A stretch of 64,000 nucleotides of DNA from assembly GCA_963966185.1 (NCBI GenBank), contig CAWZYM010000305.1, forward strand, positions 510,001 to 574,000, read 5' to 3'. This stretch comes from Rhabditoides inermis. Lineage: Eukaryota > Nematoda > Chromadorea > Rhabditida > Rhabditidae. A program made the translations under genes and the position numbers. Positions 54,884 through 64,000 of the stretch are shown here, in pieces (the first letter of the stretch is position 1; the number at the start of each line of letters is the position of its first letter). The notes under the pieces were generated by a model. That model saw only the letters and a list, made by a program, of their open reading frames with translations, ran no database searches and had not been told where the DNA came from.

Positions 54884-56796
54884 TTAAGACAACCACGAAG
54901 GAGAGGCGATGACCTGAACGTCTGTGAACTTACTCTTGATCATAGGAGAAAGAGCATAGGGAGACATGAAGACCATACTAGTATGCTGGTCTGACAAGAT
55001 GACGGGTGAAAGAACGAAAGGCGAGAGAATTAGCGGAGAGGCGAACATAGGGTTGAGAATGAGAGGGTTGAGTGCGAATGGAGAGAGGATGATTGGAGTG
55101 AAAGCTTGAGGAGAGAGGATGAAGGGAGAAAGAACGAGTGGTGAGAGAACGACGGGCGAGAAGATTCCCGGTGAGAGAATGACTGGGTGCAGTGCGAGAG
55201 GGGAGAGTACGATAGGAACGAAAGCAAAGGGAGAGAGTATGATGGGTGAGAGAACACGAGGAGAGAGGATGAAGGGGAGGAAGAGCCAGGGAGACAGGAT
55301 GATCGGACCCAGCACCGCCGGAGTCAAGATGCCTGGAATATTAAATAAATCAACCCTTCCATTTGAAAGATGTAGGGTTGAAACTCACATGGCGTCAAAA
55401 CTACAGGAGAGAGAAGAATAGGCTGATTGAGTATGGGCCAGGCTCCGATGACTGAAGTCAGAACGAACGGAGACGCCACGATATCCTAAACATAACAGCG
55501 TCAGCCACGTATCAACACATCTCACACACAACGCACCTTCTTTCTGATATTAAACTTCTCCATCTCGGAGATGTACTTGATTTCGTTCTCGATGCGGCCT
55601 TCCACATCTTCGAGGGTGAGATTCTTGAACCTCCGCAGGGCGTCTTTAGAGTGATAGGGCGACTTCTTCCCGTAGACGTGCTTGATTTGTGCATCGTTCA
55701 TGACCACGTAGCCTCTGTTGTTCTGCTCGGCGATCTGATCCGGCGTGTACATTCCCTGCAGCTCCTCGAACACCTACAAGAGTCGTTAGACGAGATGACA
55801 TTCCGTGCTCTCACGTCGATCTTGCGTCTTTCCGTCGGGTCCGTCACGTTTTCCTTGGTGAAGTAGAGCGGCTGGCCGTCTTTTCCTCGCGGCATTGAAT
55901 CCATTGGCTCCTTCGTAGCCATGTTCTTCTAAAAAACATATGTTTTATCTTTTATTAGATTTAATTGGATTCGAGAGAGGGAGAGAGATAGAAAGAGATA
56001 AGGAGGATTGCGCACTTCAATATCCTGGACGGCGTCGGTGACTCCGCTGGCTTCCATGAGGAAGTTCATCCACTGTTGCTGGTCCTTGTCCATCACTCCC
56101 ATTGCAGATGACAGTGATGTCGCCTACACAACGTTTTTTTTTATAATTATAATAATATTTGTCTTCTAACCTTCTCCACGCCCTTTCCTTCGTTGTGCAG
56201 CGAGAATAGCGAGGGCGAGAGAACGTTGATCTGGAAGGCTTCAGTAGACGAATTGTCACAATAGGCGACTCACATCATCATTTTGCTCGTCTTCACTCTC
56301 CGGAACGACACTCATGATCCTGGGTGAGATAAGGCGCAGAGCCCGCTTGTCGAAGTTGGACACGTTCTTGCCAGCTGCCATCATTCCAAGCTTCACACCT
56401 GCAATCGAGTCTTGTACACACGCAATATAAACGAGTCGCACCCTCCCGAATGAGGTTGATGGGCTGTTGCATGAGCTGCTGTTCGGAGGTGAGGTTGTCC
56501 TTCTTCTTCATCAACTCCTCCATATCATCCGGACTGCCGTCTTCCCAGTCTAATCCAGTGAACAACTGATCGTGAAGATCCTAAACAAGGATATACCATA
56601 TACCATCTCTGTTTTGGGGGTCGGAACACACCATGGTCTTGTGATCTTTGACGGCGTTGGTGATCTGTTTGATGCGTGAGTCTAGCGCCTTGGCCATTTT
56701 TTTCTGAGCCTTGATCTGCTCCCCCTTGTCCTTCAGATCCTGGATCACATCGCTCCAACTGGAATTAGAGAGTACTCTCCCTCTCTCCCTCTCTCC

Positions 56797-56828
<32 letters not shown>

Positions 56829-56853
56829 CCTCTCTCCTCTCTCTCTCCCTCCC

Positions 56854-56923
<70 letters not shown>

Positions 56924-56931
56924 TGTCTCTC

Positions 56932-56981
<50 letters not shown>

Positions 56982-58656
56982 CCCTCACTCACTCCTGGGT
57001 GTCTCCATCCCCGGGATTCTTGTTCTTGAGAGCCCTCACACTGGCTGTCAGATGCTTGGCCATCATTCCCATCGCAGACCCATCCGCGTATCCAACCAAC
57101 TCGTAGCTGCAACATCCTCTCATTTCAATCTTCCAGACTCTCACCCACTTGTCCTTGGTGACGACCTTTCTTTTGTTGTTGATGCCCCGCTTGCTTCTGC
57201 CTCCTTGCACCTCCCTCTTCTTGCGCAGCTTGAACCCTCCCACCCACTTGGTCTCCGGCTCGGAAGACTTGGTCGGTACTCTTGAGTACTTCTTGGCCTT
57301 CCTCGAGACTTCGCGAGACGAGCTGCTAGACGAGCTCTTCGAAGAACTCTTCGACGTCCTCTTCTTCTTTCTCCTTGTCCTCTCCGCGGAAGTCTGCCTG
57401 GATGTTTCCCTTGACTTCTCCATGGACTTCACTCTCCGCAACTTCTTCTCCCCGGACCCAGCTGGCTTCCGCGTGGTTGTCTTGGCCTCCTTGGAGCTGC
57501 TCTTCTTCATCGAAGTCTTCTTCCTCGTCCTCTTTTCCTTGGATGTCTCCTTGCTCTTCTCTCCAGATATGCTGTTCTTCTGGCTCAGCCGACGTCCGTC
57601 GATGATGTTAGCGTGTTCTGGAGCCGCCATGTTAATTTGTCCAACCGGTTCAACCCTCACTCACCGAACTGTCTCTTCCCGAAGTACTTCTTCATTCTTC
57701 TCTCGTTTTTCTTCTCCGCCTCCATTAGATACACCACACATTTGGCGTGATCCTGCAACATCGAAATCAATTTCAAATATTTTTGCATGTTTTGTAAGTG
57801 TACATGCTCTAATTCCAACACAACATATGCGTGAAAACAGTACACAGTTTTACTAGTAAGTCCTCGGTAGGGTATGGTATCGTTATTTCTTTCTCAAATG
57901 GGTATACGCTAGTGGAATCGCGAATGGATGTTTTGGTGACAGTACGATCATGCCTGAGGGACCAATCCGCCGCGAGTCGCGCCCTCGTCGCCTGCGCTCT
58001 TTCAAATCGCACAGTCTCTCGCCCTACTGATTTTGGCGCGAGTTTCAATTCGACGAACACTTGATGTGAAACTTTCCAGTCAACAAGATTAGGTGCGCGG
58101 GTTTCATTCTCGATACAAAACTAGAATTCGCCGCGATTCAAACGTTTTTTTTTTTTGAAATCATCAATTAACAATTGCGAAAAAATTAAGGTTTTGTGAA
58201 AATGTAAATATGATCCTTTTTCGCTAATCACTCTAATGTTCTCTGTGAAAAGAGATTCAAGTCCACTTTTACGAACACTAAAATAGAAGCGTGCGTACCT
58301 GTACAGTGTCGGCGTCTTCGGAACACTCTTTCAACTCCTCCTTGTAGTGATCGGGCACCTTGGCCATCCTGAATTCAGGGATGAGTAACAGAAATGAAAG
58401 TGGCTACAGAAGGAGCAGGCACTTACTTCTTGGTTGCTACGGCAGCCATGAGTCCGGAGAATGCCTGGTTGACCCAGTGCTGGTACAGCTCCACTCCATG
58501 ATCAGTCGACAGGAATATGGTAGTCTTCTTCCCATCATACGATGTCTTCGTAGCGTTCTTCCCACTAATAACAGGGGTTGAAGACGTGTTGGTAGAAGTG
58601 GCAGCAGAAACGGACGCCAGAACCGCGAATAAACACAAGGCTTCCCGAGGTAGCAT
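54884..58656 (-). CDS. MLT-10-like moulting protein, gene C, with Ser/Lys/Arg-rich insert
   Basis: ATG at 58656 ([20 protein letters not shown], signal peptide). N-terminal motif [20 protein letters not shown]. The exon at about 57140-57650 holds about 150 residues rich in Ser, Lys and Arg ([20 protein letters not shown]) followed by [20 protein letters not shown] with two dibasic/furin-like sites. Then [55 protein letters not shown] and [19 protein letters not shown]. The pentapeptide array (exons about 55400-55490 and 54884-55330) ends ASPSWLS and stop. It is a close paralogue of D but with a much longer basic insert. Confidence 0.87.
56770..56981. repeat. About 210-bp (CT)n tract in gene C intron
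   Basis: CT repeat with CCCTCT and GTCTCT interruptions. The matching intron of gene D (62693-62774) carries a shorter CT tract, and the sequence on both sides is nearly identical between C and D. Confidence 0.95.
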
Positions 58657-60140
58657 CCCTCCCAGCCACGGTCAGATCAAAATGTGATATGAAGTGATGA
58701 GTGTGGAAGGATGTGGAGGCAGTTTATATAGGGGGAGTGGGGACGGTGTGTGTTGGACTAATGCATGTACGGTACAGAGGATGGTGGTCAGAGAGAGTGC
58801 AGAGTGCGGGCACTGCGAAATGCGATTGGATTGCGGTGCGCGAGAGGAGAGGGGATAAGGAAAGCGGACACGCTGGTCCCAAATCATGATCTCTGGTGGA
58901 CAGAATGAACATGTGGGGGCACTAATTGACCGCAGTCGGTCTGCCCTCTAGCAAGTACGCACTCCTAATCGTCCATGCTTCAACGCACACACACACACAA
59001 ACCACTGCCACCCTGGTCTGTAGATCAGTTGTTTTCAAACACTCTCAAAAGATTTGATGTTTCAGATTTCGAAATTAGATATAGAAGTTGTTGATTTGCA
59101 TTAATTTGATGTCAATCGTATGTGTACTACAGAACTACAATCGAACGGTCCTTTTCGACCGAATACACAATGAGTTTTTTTTGGTCTCCGTTCAGCGGTA
59201 ACGAAAGCCCATTATGTCATCTATAGGACTGTTTAATTGAGTCATGTACTATCTACATATCTTGAAATGACAAGTTTCGTTTGCGCAGAATTTTCGTTCG
59301 TCAATTACCGTCTCTCGTTCGCTGCTCGCTTGAATATGCAAATGGTAGTCTCGCCGCGCCCCGCCTAAAAAAGGGGTCAATATAAGAGGAATTGAAACGA
59401 ACATATGAGATTTTTCAAGCTCAATTATGCAGTTGAATAGATCACTTTTAATCGTAATCCTTCCGCTGAACTAAATTTTTTGGCTCAACAAAAACCCGAG
59501 AAAAGGCTTTGCATCCATTCCGGCATTCCGCCCAAATGCTGTCGTGATTGGACGCAGGGGCCGTTCGACTGGCAACTACTGTAAATATGCGAACTCTGTG
59601 ATCACCTTCTTTTTGATCAGCCACATCCAGTATCTAGTGTTGATCTTCCATCTCTGTGTCGCGTGTGTGTGTGCACCCACGCGGCGGGTGCGTTGTCATT
59701 TGCATATCTCTCATACCGTATCCTCTCTCCATCTCTCTCTCTCTCTCTCTCTCTTTCTCGTCTGATTGGATTAGACTGGCGCGGGCACGGTTCGAAATCC
59801 CTCCACCAAACTTCAGACAAGTCTTGCTGTGCATATTTTGATCTATGCAATAAAGATAACACTTTCAGATATCCACAACAACTCCCATCTCGCTTTTTCG
59901 CAACGAAGCTGCAGTTGGTGAGTCCATTTGTTGCTTGTTTAAATCATAAACATGTAAGATGTATCGAATAATAATTTATTGCGCTCTTTATGAAATTGGA
60001 AATGACACTATAGTAGGGTATGGCGGAAAGACATGACTGATACACGTTGAGACATTGCTGGAAAGACACAGGTACTGCACAGTTTTGAGTGATGTGCGGC
60101 ACGACTCTAGCGGGGGGAATTATTAGGGCCGGGTGCGGGT
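58657..60140. other. Intergenic region between MLT-10-like genes C and D
   Basis: Promoter side of gene C and 3' side of gene D. Two octamer sequences (ATGCAAAT at about 59336 and its reverse ATTTGCAT at about 59698) flank a stretch with a CT run (59735-59760). No exon can be supported. Confidence 0.55.
58723..58730 (-). promoter_or_regulatory. TATA-box candidate for gene C
   Basis: TATATAAA on the minus strand, 67-74 bp upstream of the ATG at 58656. That distance fits a TATA box with a short 5' UTR, as expected for strongly pulsed moulting genes. Confidence 0.5.
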
Positions 60141-60859
60141 CTAGGAGAGCCACGACGGAGACGCTATCACCTGCACGTCTGTGAACTTACTCTTGATGAT
60201 CGGAGACAGAGCATAGGGCGACATGAACACCATGGAAGTGTGCTGGTCGGAGAGGATGATGGGAGAGAGGACGAAGGGAGACAGGACGAGGGGAGAGGCG
60301 AACATGGGACTGAGGATGAGGGGGTTGAGGGCAAAGGGGGACAGGATGATGGGGGTGAAGGCTTGCGGGGAGAGGATGAAGGGGGAGAGGACTAGGGGAG
60401 AGAGGACCACGGGGGCGAAGATTCCAGGGGAGAGGATGACCGGGTGAAGGGCAAGGGGGGAGAGGACAACGGGTACGAATGCGAGAGGGGAGAGTACGAT
60501 TGGAGAGAGGAGACGGGGCGAGAGGATGAAGGGGAGGAAGAGCCAGGGGGACAGGATGATCGGGCCCATCACGGCAGGAGTCAAGATGCCTGCCACGGAA
60601 AAGGTAACAATTGCATTCTTGTTGTTGTTTTGTTTACTCACAAGGCGAGAGTAGCACAGGCGATAGAATGATCGGCTGATTGAGCAGAGGATACTGATTG
60701 ATGACAGGAGTCAGCACAAACGGAGATCCGACGATATCCTGGAAGCATTGTTTACAGTTTGCTCTCTCTCTCTCTCTTTTCATAGATCCATTATCCTAAC
60801 GTGCTATCATCGGCAAATCGGGATAACAGAATTAGCCTGAATTCTGGTCATTCAGTTCA

Positions 60860-60902
<43 letters not shown>

Positions 60903-61591
60903 TCTCTCTCACTGTCTGATTCACTTTGTGAACACACTTTGCGAAAGAAGACAGTTCAGTTTTCTCGAATCAGACGCAGACACAGACATGCGTAAGCCCA
61001 ATTCCAAATCAACATGTTACTTCACTCATAGCGCAAACAAAAACGGAATGTGGAGGAGGAAACTGACCTTCTTCCGGACTTGGAATTTTTCCATTTCCGA
61101 GATCATTCGGATCTCGGATTCTATCCTCTGGTGCACCTCGGAGTCGGATAGGTTGGAGAGTCTGTGAAGGGCGTCCCTGCTGTGGTACGGGGAGTCCTTG
61201 CCGTACACGTGCCGCAGCTGCTCCTCATTCATCACCATGTACCCCTTCGCATTCTGGTCGGCGATCTGAAAACGGACACATCTTCATAACTATACGCCGT
61301 GTACGGTTGTGAGGCGTGTCAATTGTTGTCCATCATGAGGAATTAGCCTGAATTTCTCATGATTTCCGGCGGCCATCATATGTTTCAATATTTGGATGTA
61401 CGAGACCGTAAAAGGTTCGATGTTTGCATAGCCACCAAGACACAATGCACAGTGGGAGGGGCACACAAGTGGAAAGGGAACATTTCCACGCTACCCATCA
61501 ATCATCTATCATCTGATCACGGAACAGACGATTCCAACTCGCACCCAAGCTCGAATTAGCGCGGAATTAGCGAGATTAGCCAGAGAGAGAA

Positions 61592-61623
<32 letters not shown>

Positions 61624-62713
61624 GCACCTGCTCGGGAGTGTACATGTTCTGAAGCTGGATGAACACCTGAAATTCGAATTAGTAGATAAAAGGATTATTG
61701 GAATCTGGTTTGCTGCGGTGACTCACGTCGACTTTCGTTCCCTCCTCTGGTCCATACGCGTCCGTCACGTTCTCCTTGGTGAAATACAGAGGCTGCCCGT
61801 CCTTCCCGCGAGGCATAGACTCCATCGGACTGGTCTTCATGTTGTCCTAGACAATCGAGAATGAGAAAGAGGGAGAGAGGGGGGGGAGAGGAGGGGACGT
61901 ACCCCGATGTCCTTGACGGCGTCGGTGACCCCACTGGCTTCCATGAGGAAGTTCATCCACTGTTGCTGGTCCTTGTCCATCACTCCCATTGCAGATGACA
62001 GCGACGTCTCCTTCTCGATTCCCCTTCCCTCGTTGTGTAGAGCGAAGAGCGAAGGAGACAGCAGGTTGATCTGACACAGACACATATAGAATGATGTAGT
62101 AGCAATCTCACTGAGTCAGTTTCGACACTCACGTCGTTGTTGTCTTCTCCATCGTCACTCTCCGGAACGACACTCATGATTCTGGGTGAGATGAGACGCA
62201 GAGCCCGCTTGTCGAAGTCTGACACGTTCTTTCCGGTAGCCATCATACCCAGCTTCACACCTGAACAAACGTTCATTAGAGAAAAAGGATGAATATAAAA
62301 AAGAAAAAGCGGTAAGACGAAGCCTCGACTGACCCTCTCTGATAAGGTTGACTGGCGCCTGGACCATCTTCTGCTCGGATGTCATGTTCTCCTTCTGCTT
62401 CATCAACTCCGCCATCTCATCCACCTCGTTCTCCTCCCAGTCAAGTCCGGAGAACAGCTGGTCCTTGAGCTTCTAGAAAGGGAGAGGGGTTAGCGAGAGG
62501 GAAGGAGGGAGAGAGAGAAGGAGAGAGAGGGAAAGGAGAGATTCTCACCATGGTCTTGTGATCTTTGACGGCGTTGGTGATCTGTTTGATGCGTGAGTCT
62601 AGCGCCTTGGCCATCTTCTTCTGAGCCTTGATCTGCTCCCCCTTGTCCTTCAGATCCTGGATCACGTCGCCCCAGCTGAAATTAGAGAGTCCTCTCTCTC
62701 TCTCCTTCTCTCC

Positions 62714-62776
<63 letters not shown>

Positions 62777-63479
62777 CCCTCACTCACTCCTGGGTGTCTC
62801 CATCCCCGGGGTTCTTGTTCTTGAGAGCCCTCACACTGGCTGTCAGATGCTTGGCCATCATTCCCATCGCAGACCCATCCGCGTATCCAACCAACTCGTA
62901 ACTGCAAAAGTGGGATATAGAAAGTGGAAGAGAGGCAGATGGATGATAGAGGAAGGTTGATGGTGTCTCACTTGTCTTTGGTGACGACCTTCCTCTTGTT
63001 GTTGACGTCTCGCTTGCTCCTTCCGCCTTCGACGTCTCTCTTCAGTCGCAGCTTGAATCCACCCACCCACTTGGAATCGGGCAGCTCTTCTTCCTTCCCC
63101 TTGGGAGGAAGAGCAGACAAGGTTTCGGTCTTGGTCTAAATAAGTCACGTGTCAGTCGGATCAGAGTATATCATAACCATTCAAATATCACTTCGTTTCT
63201 GACTGAATTCATGGAGATTTTTCGAAAATCTTTACCATGGTGTGTGGGGTCTCTCCTTTCCTCGCTGCGAGACGCCGCTTATCGAGAATCACAGCGCGCT
63301 CTGTGAACACAAAACAGTGTAACGAGTACGAAACAGCCCGAGGGAATCTCACCGTACTGTCGATCACCGAAATACTTGGCACGCCTTCTTGTGTTCTTAT
63401 CCTCGGCATCCATAAGGCGAACAATACACTTGGCGTGGTCCTGATGAGAGGAAGGGTTGGCAGAGTAGAGAGCGCGAGC

Positions 63480-63530
<51 letters not shown>

Positions 63531-63920
63531 GATAAACAGATAAACAGATACATAGAAAGAGATGGAAAGATAAGATACTCACGGTGACAGTGTCTGCATC
63601 TTCGGAGCACTCTCTCAACTCTTCCTTGTGATGGTCCGGCACCTTGGCCATTCTAGAGCGAGTGAATACAGTGAAGTGGATAAAACAAAGGGAAAGACAC
63701 ACAAAGAATAGTCTCACTTGTGTGTAGCGACGGCAGCCATGAGTCCGGAGAATGCCTGGTTGACCCAGTGCTGGTACAGCTCCACTCCATGCTCACTCGA
63801 CACGGCCACCACAGTCTTCCTCCCGTCATACACCGTCTTCGTCGTGTTCTTCTTCTCCCCGGAAGTCGCCGCCGCTGCGATCGCGGCTATCAAACAAAAC
63901 GCACCCAGCAAAAACTTCAT
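60141..63920 (-). CDS. MLT-10-like moulting protein, gene D
   Basis: ATG at 63920 ([20 protein letters not shown], signal peptide); exon 1 ends at 63718. A TTTTCAG acceptor lies 11 nt before the ATG. Motifs in order: [60 protein letters not shown] with two dibasic sites; [79 protein letters not shown]. The final exons (60642-60738 and 60141-60590) hold [20 protein letters not shown] and then the pentapeptide array to ASPSWLS and stop. The basic insert of gene C is reduced to a short acidic link here. Confidence 0.87.
62693..62774. repeat. (CT)n tract in gene D intron
   Basis: Counterpart of the tract at 56770-56981 in gene C. Other GA/CT runs in gene D are at 60865-60905, 61588-61621 and 63481-63526. 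Confidence 0.95.
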
Positions 63921-64000
63921 GGCCAATTCCTGAAAAGGGAATGGGAATGAGTACAGGCGGTGCTGGAATAGGTCCAAGTGAATGTCGGAGGACAATATTT

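Overview
The window is nuclear DNA of a nematode. It holds an intact major sperm protein gene, four MLT-10-like moulting genes (a nematode-specific family with a Pro-rich tail), three Str-superfamily chemoreceptors, and many short introns of about 45-60 nt ending in TTTCAG or TTGCAG. GC-rich exons and very frequent (GA)n/(CT)n tracts suggest a diplogastrid such as Pristionchus, but that is a guess. All gene models were spliced by eye from six-frame translation and GT/AG signals, so outer bounds of large genes and some small exons are approximate.

Layout. 1-4137: a rearranged segment downstream of a P-glycoprotein gene. It carries a truncated copy of the transporter's first nucleotide-binding domain (minus strand), a broken copy of a secreted 57-bp-repeat gene, a 110-bp perfect inverted repeat and the 3' end of an msp gene. 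4138-16415: a full-length P-glycoprotein (ABC-B) gene, minus strand, about 28 exons. Three plus-strand genes sit inside its introns: the intact secreted repeat gene (8852-11010), an unassigned two-helix membrane protein (11717-13181) and msp (14091-14530). 17614-19356: Fcf2/DNTTIP2 rRNA-processing factor (minus), head-to-head with DNAJC11 (19625-22944, plus). 25343-27049: BRI3/LITAF-like membrane protein (plus), tail-to-tail with poly(ADP-ribose) glycohydrolase (27464-35107, minus). One PARG intron holds about 1 kb of GGAGAGA satellite. Another is nearly filled by a 1,167-bp terminal-inverted-repeat element carrying two tRNA-like sequences in opposite orientation. 35861-41185: three tandem chemoreceptors (plus). 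41634-45334: a protein with two BTB domains and a Cys-pair tail (minus). 47329-63920: four MLT-10-like genes in a row (minus), apparently two duplicated pairs with signs of gene conversion.

The genes do not form one pathway. The transporter belongs to xenobiotic defence, MSP to sperm motility and signalling, the receptors to chemosensation, the MLT-10-like array to cuticle moulting, and Fcf2, DNAJC11 and PARG are housekeeping. The most unusual parts are the nested-gene and duplication structure around the P-glycoprotein, the tRNA-like inverted-repeat element, and the lineage-specific linkers in the moulting array.
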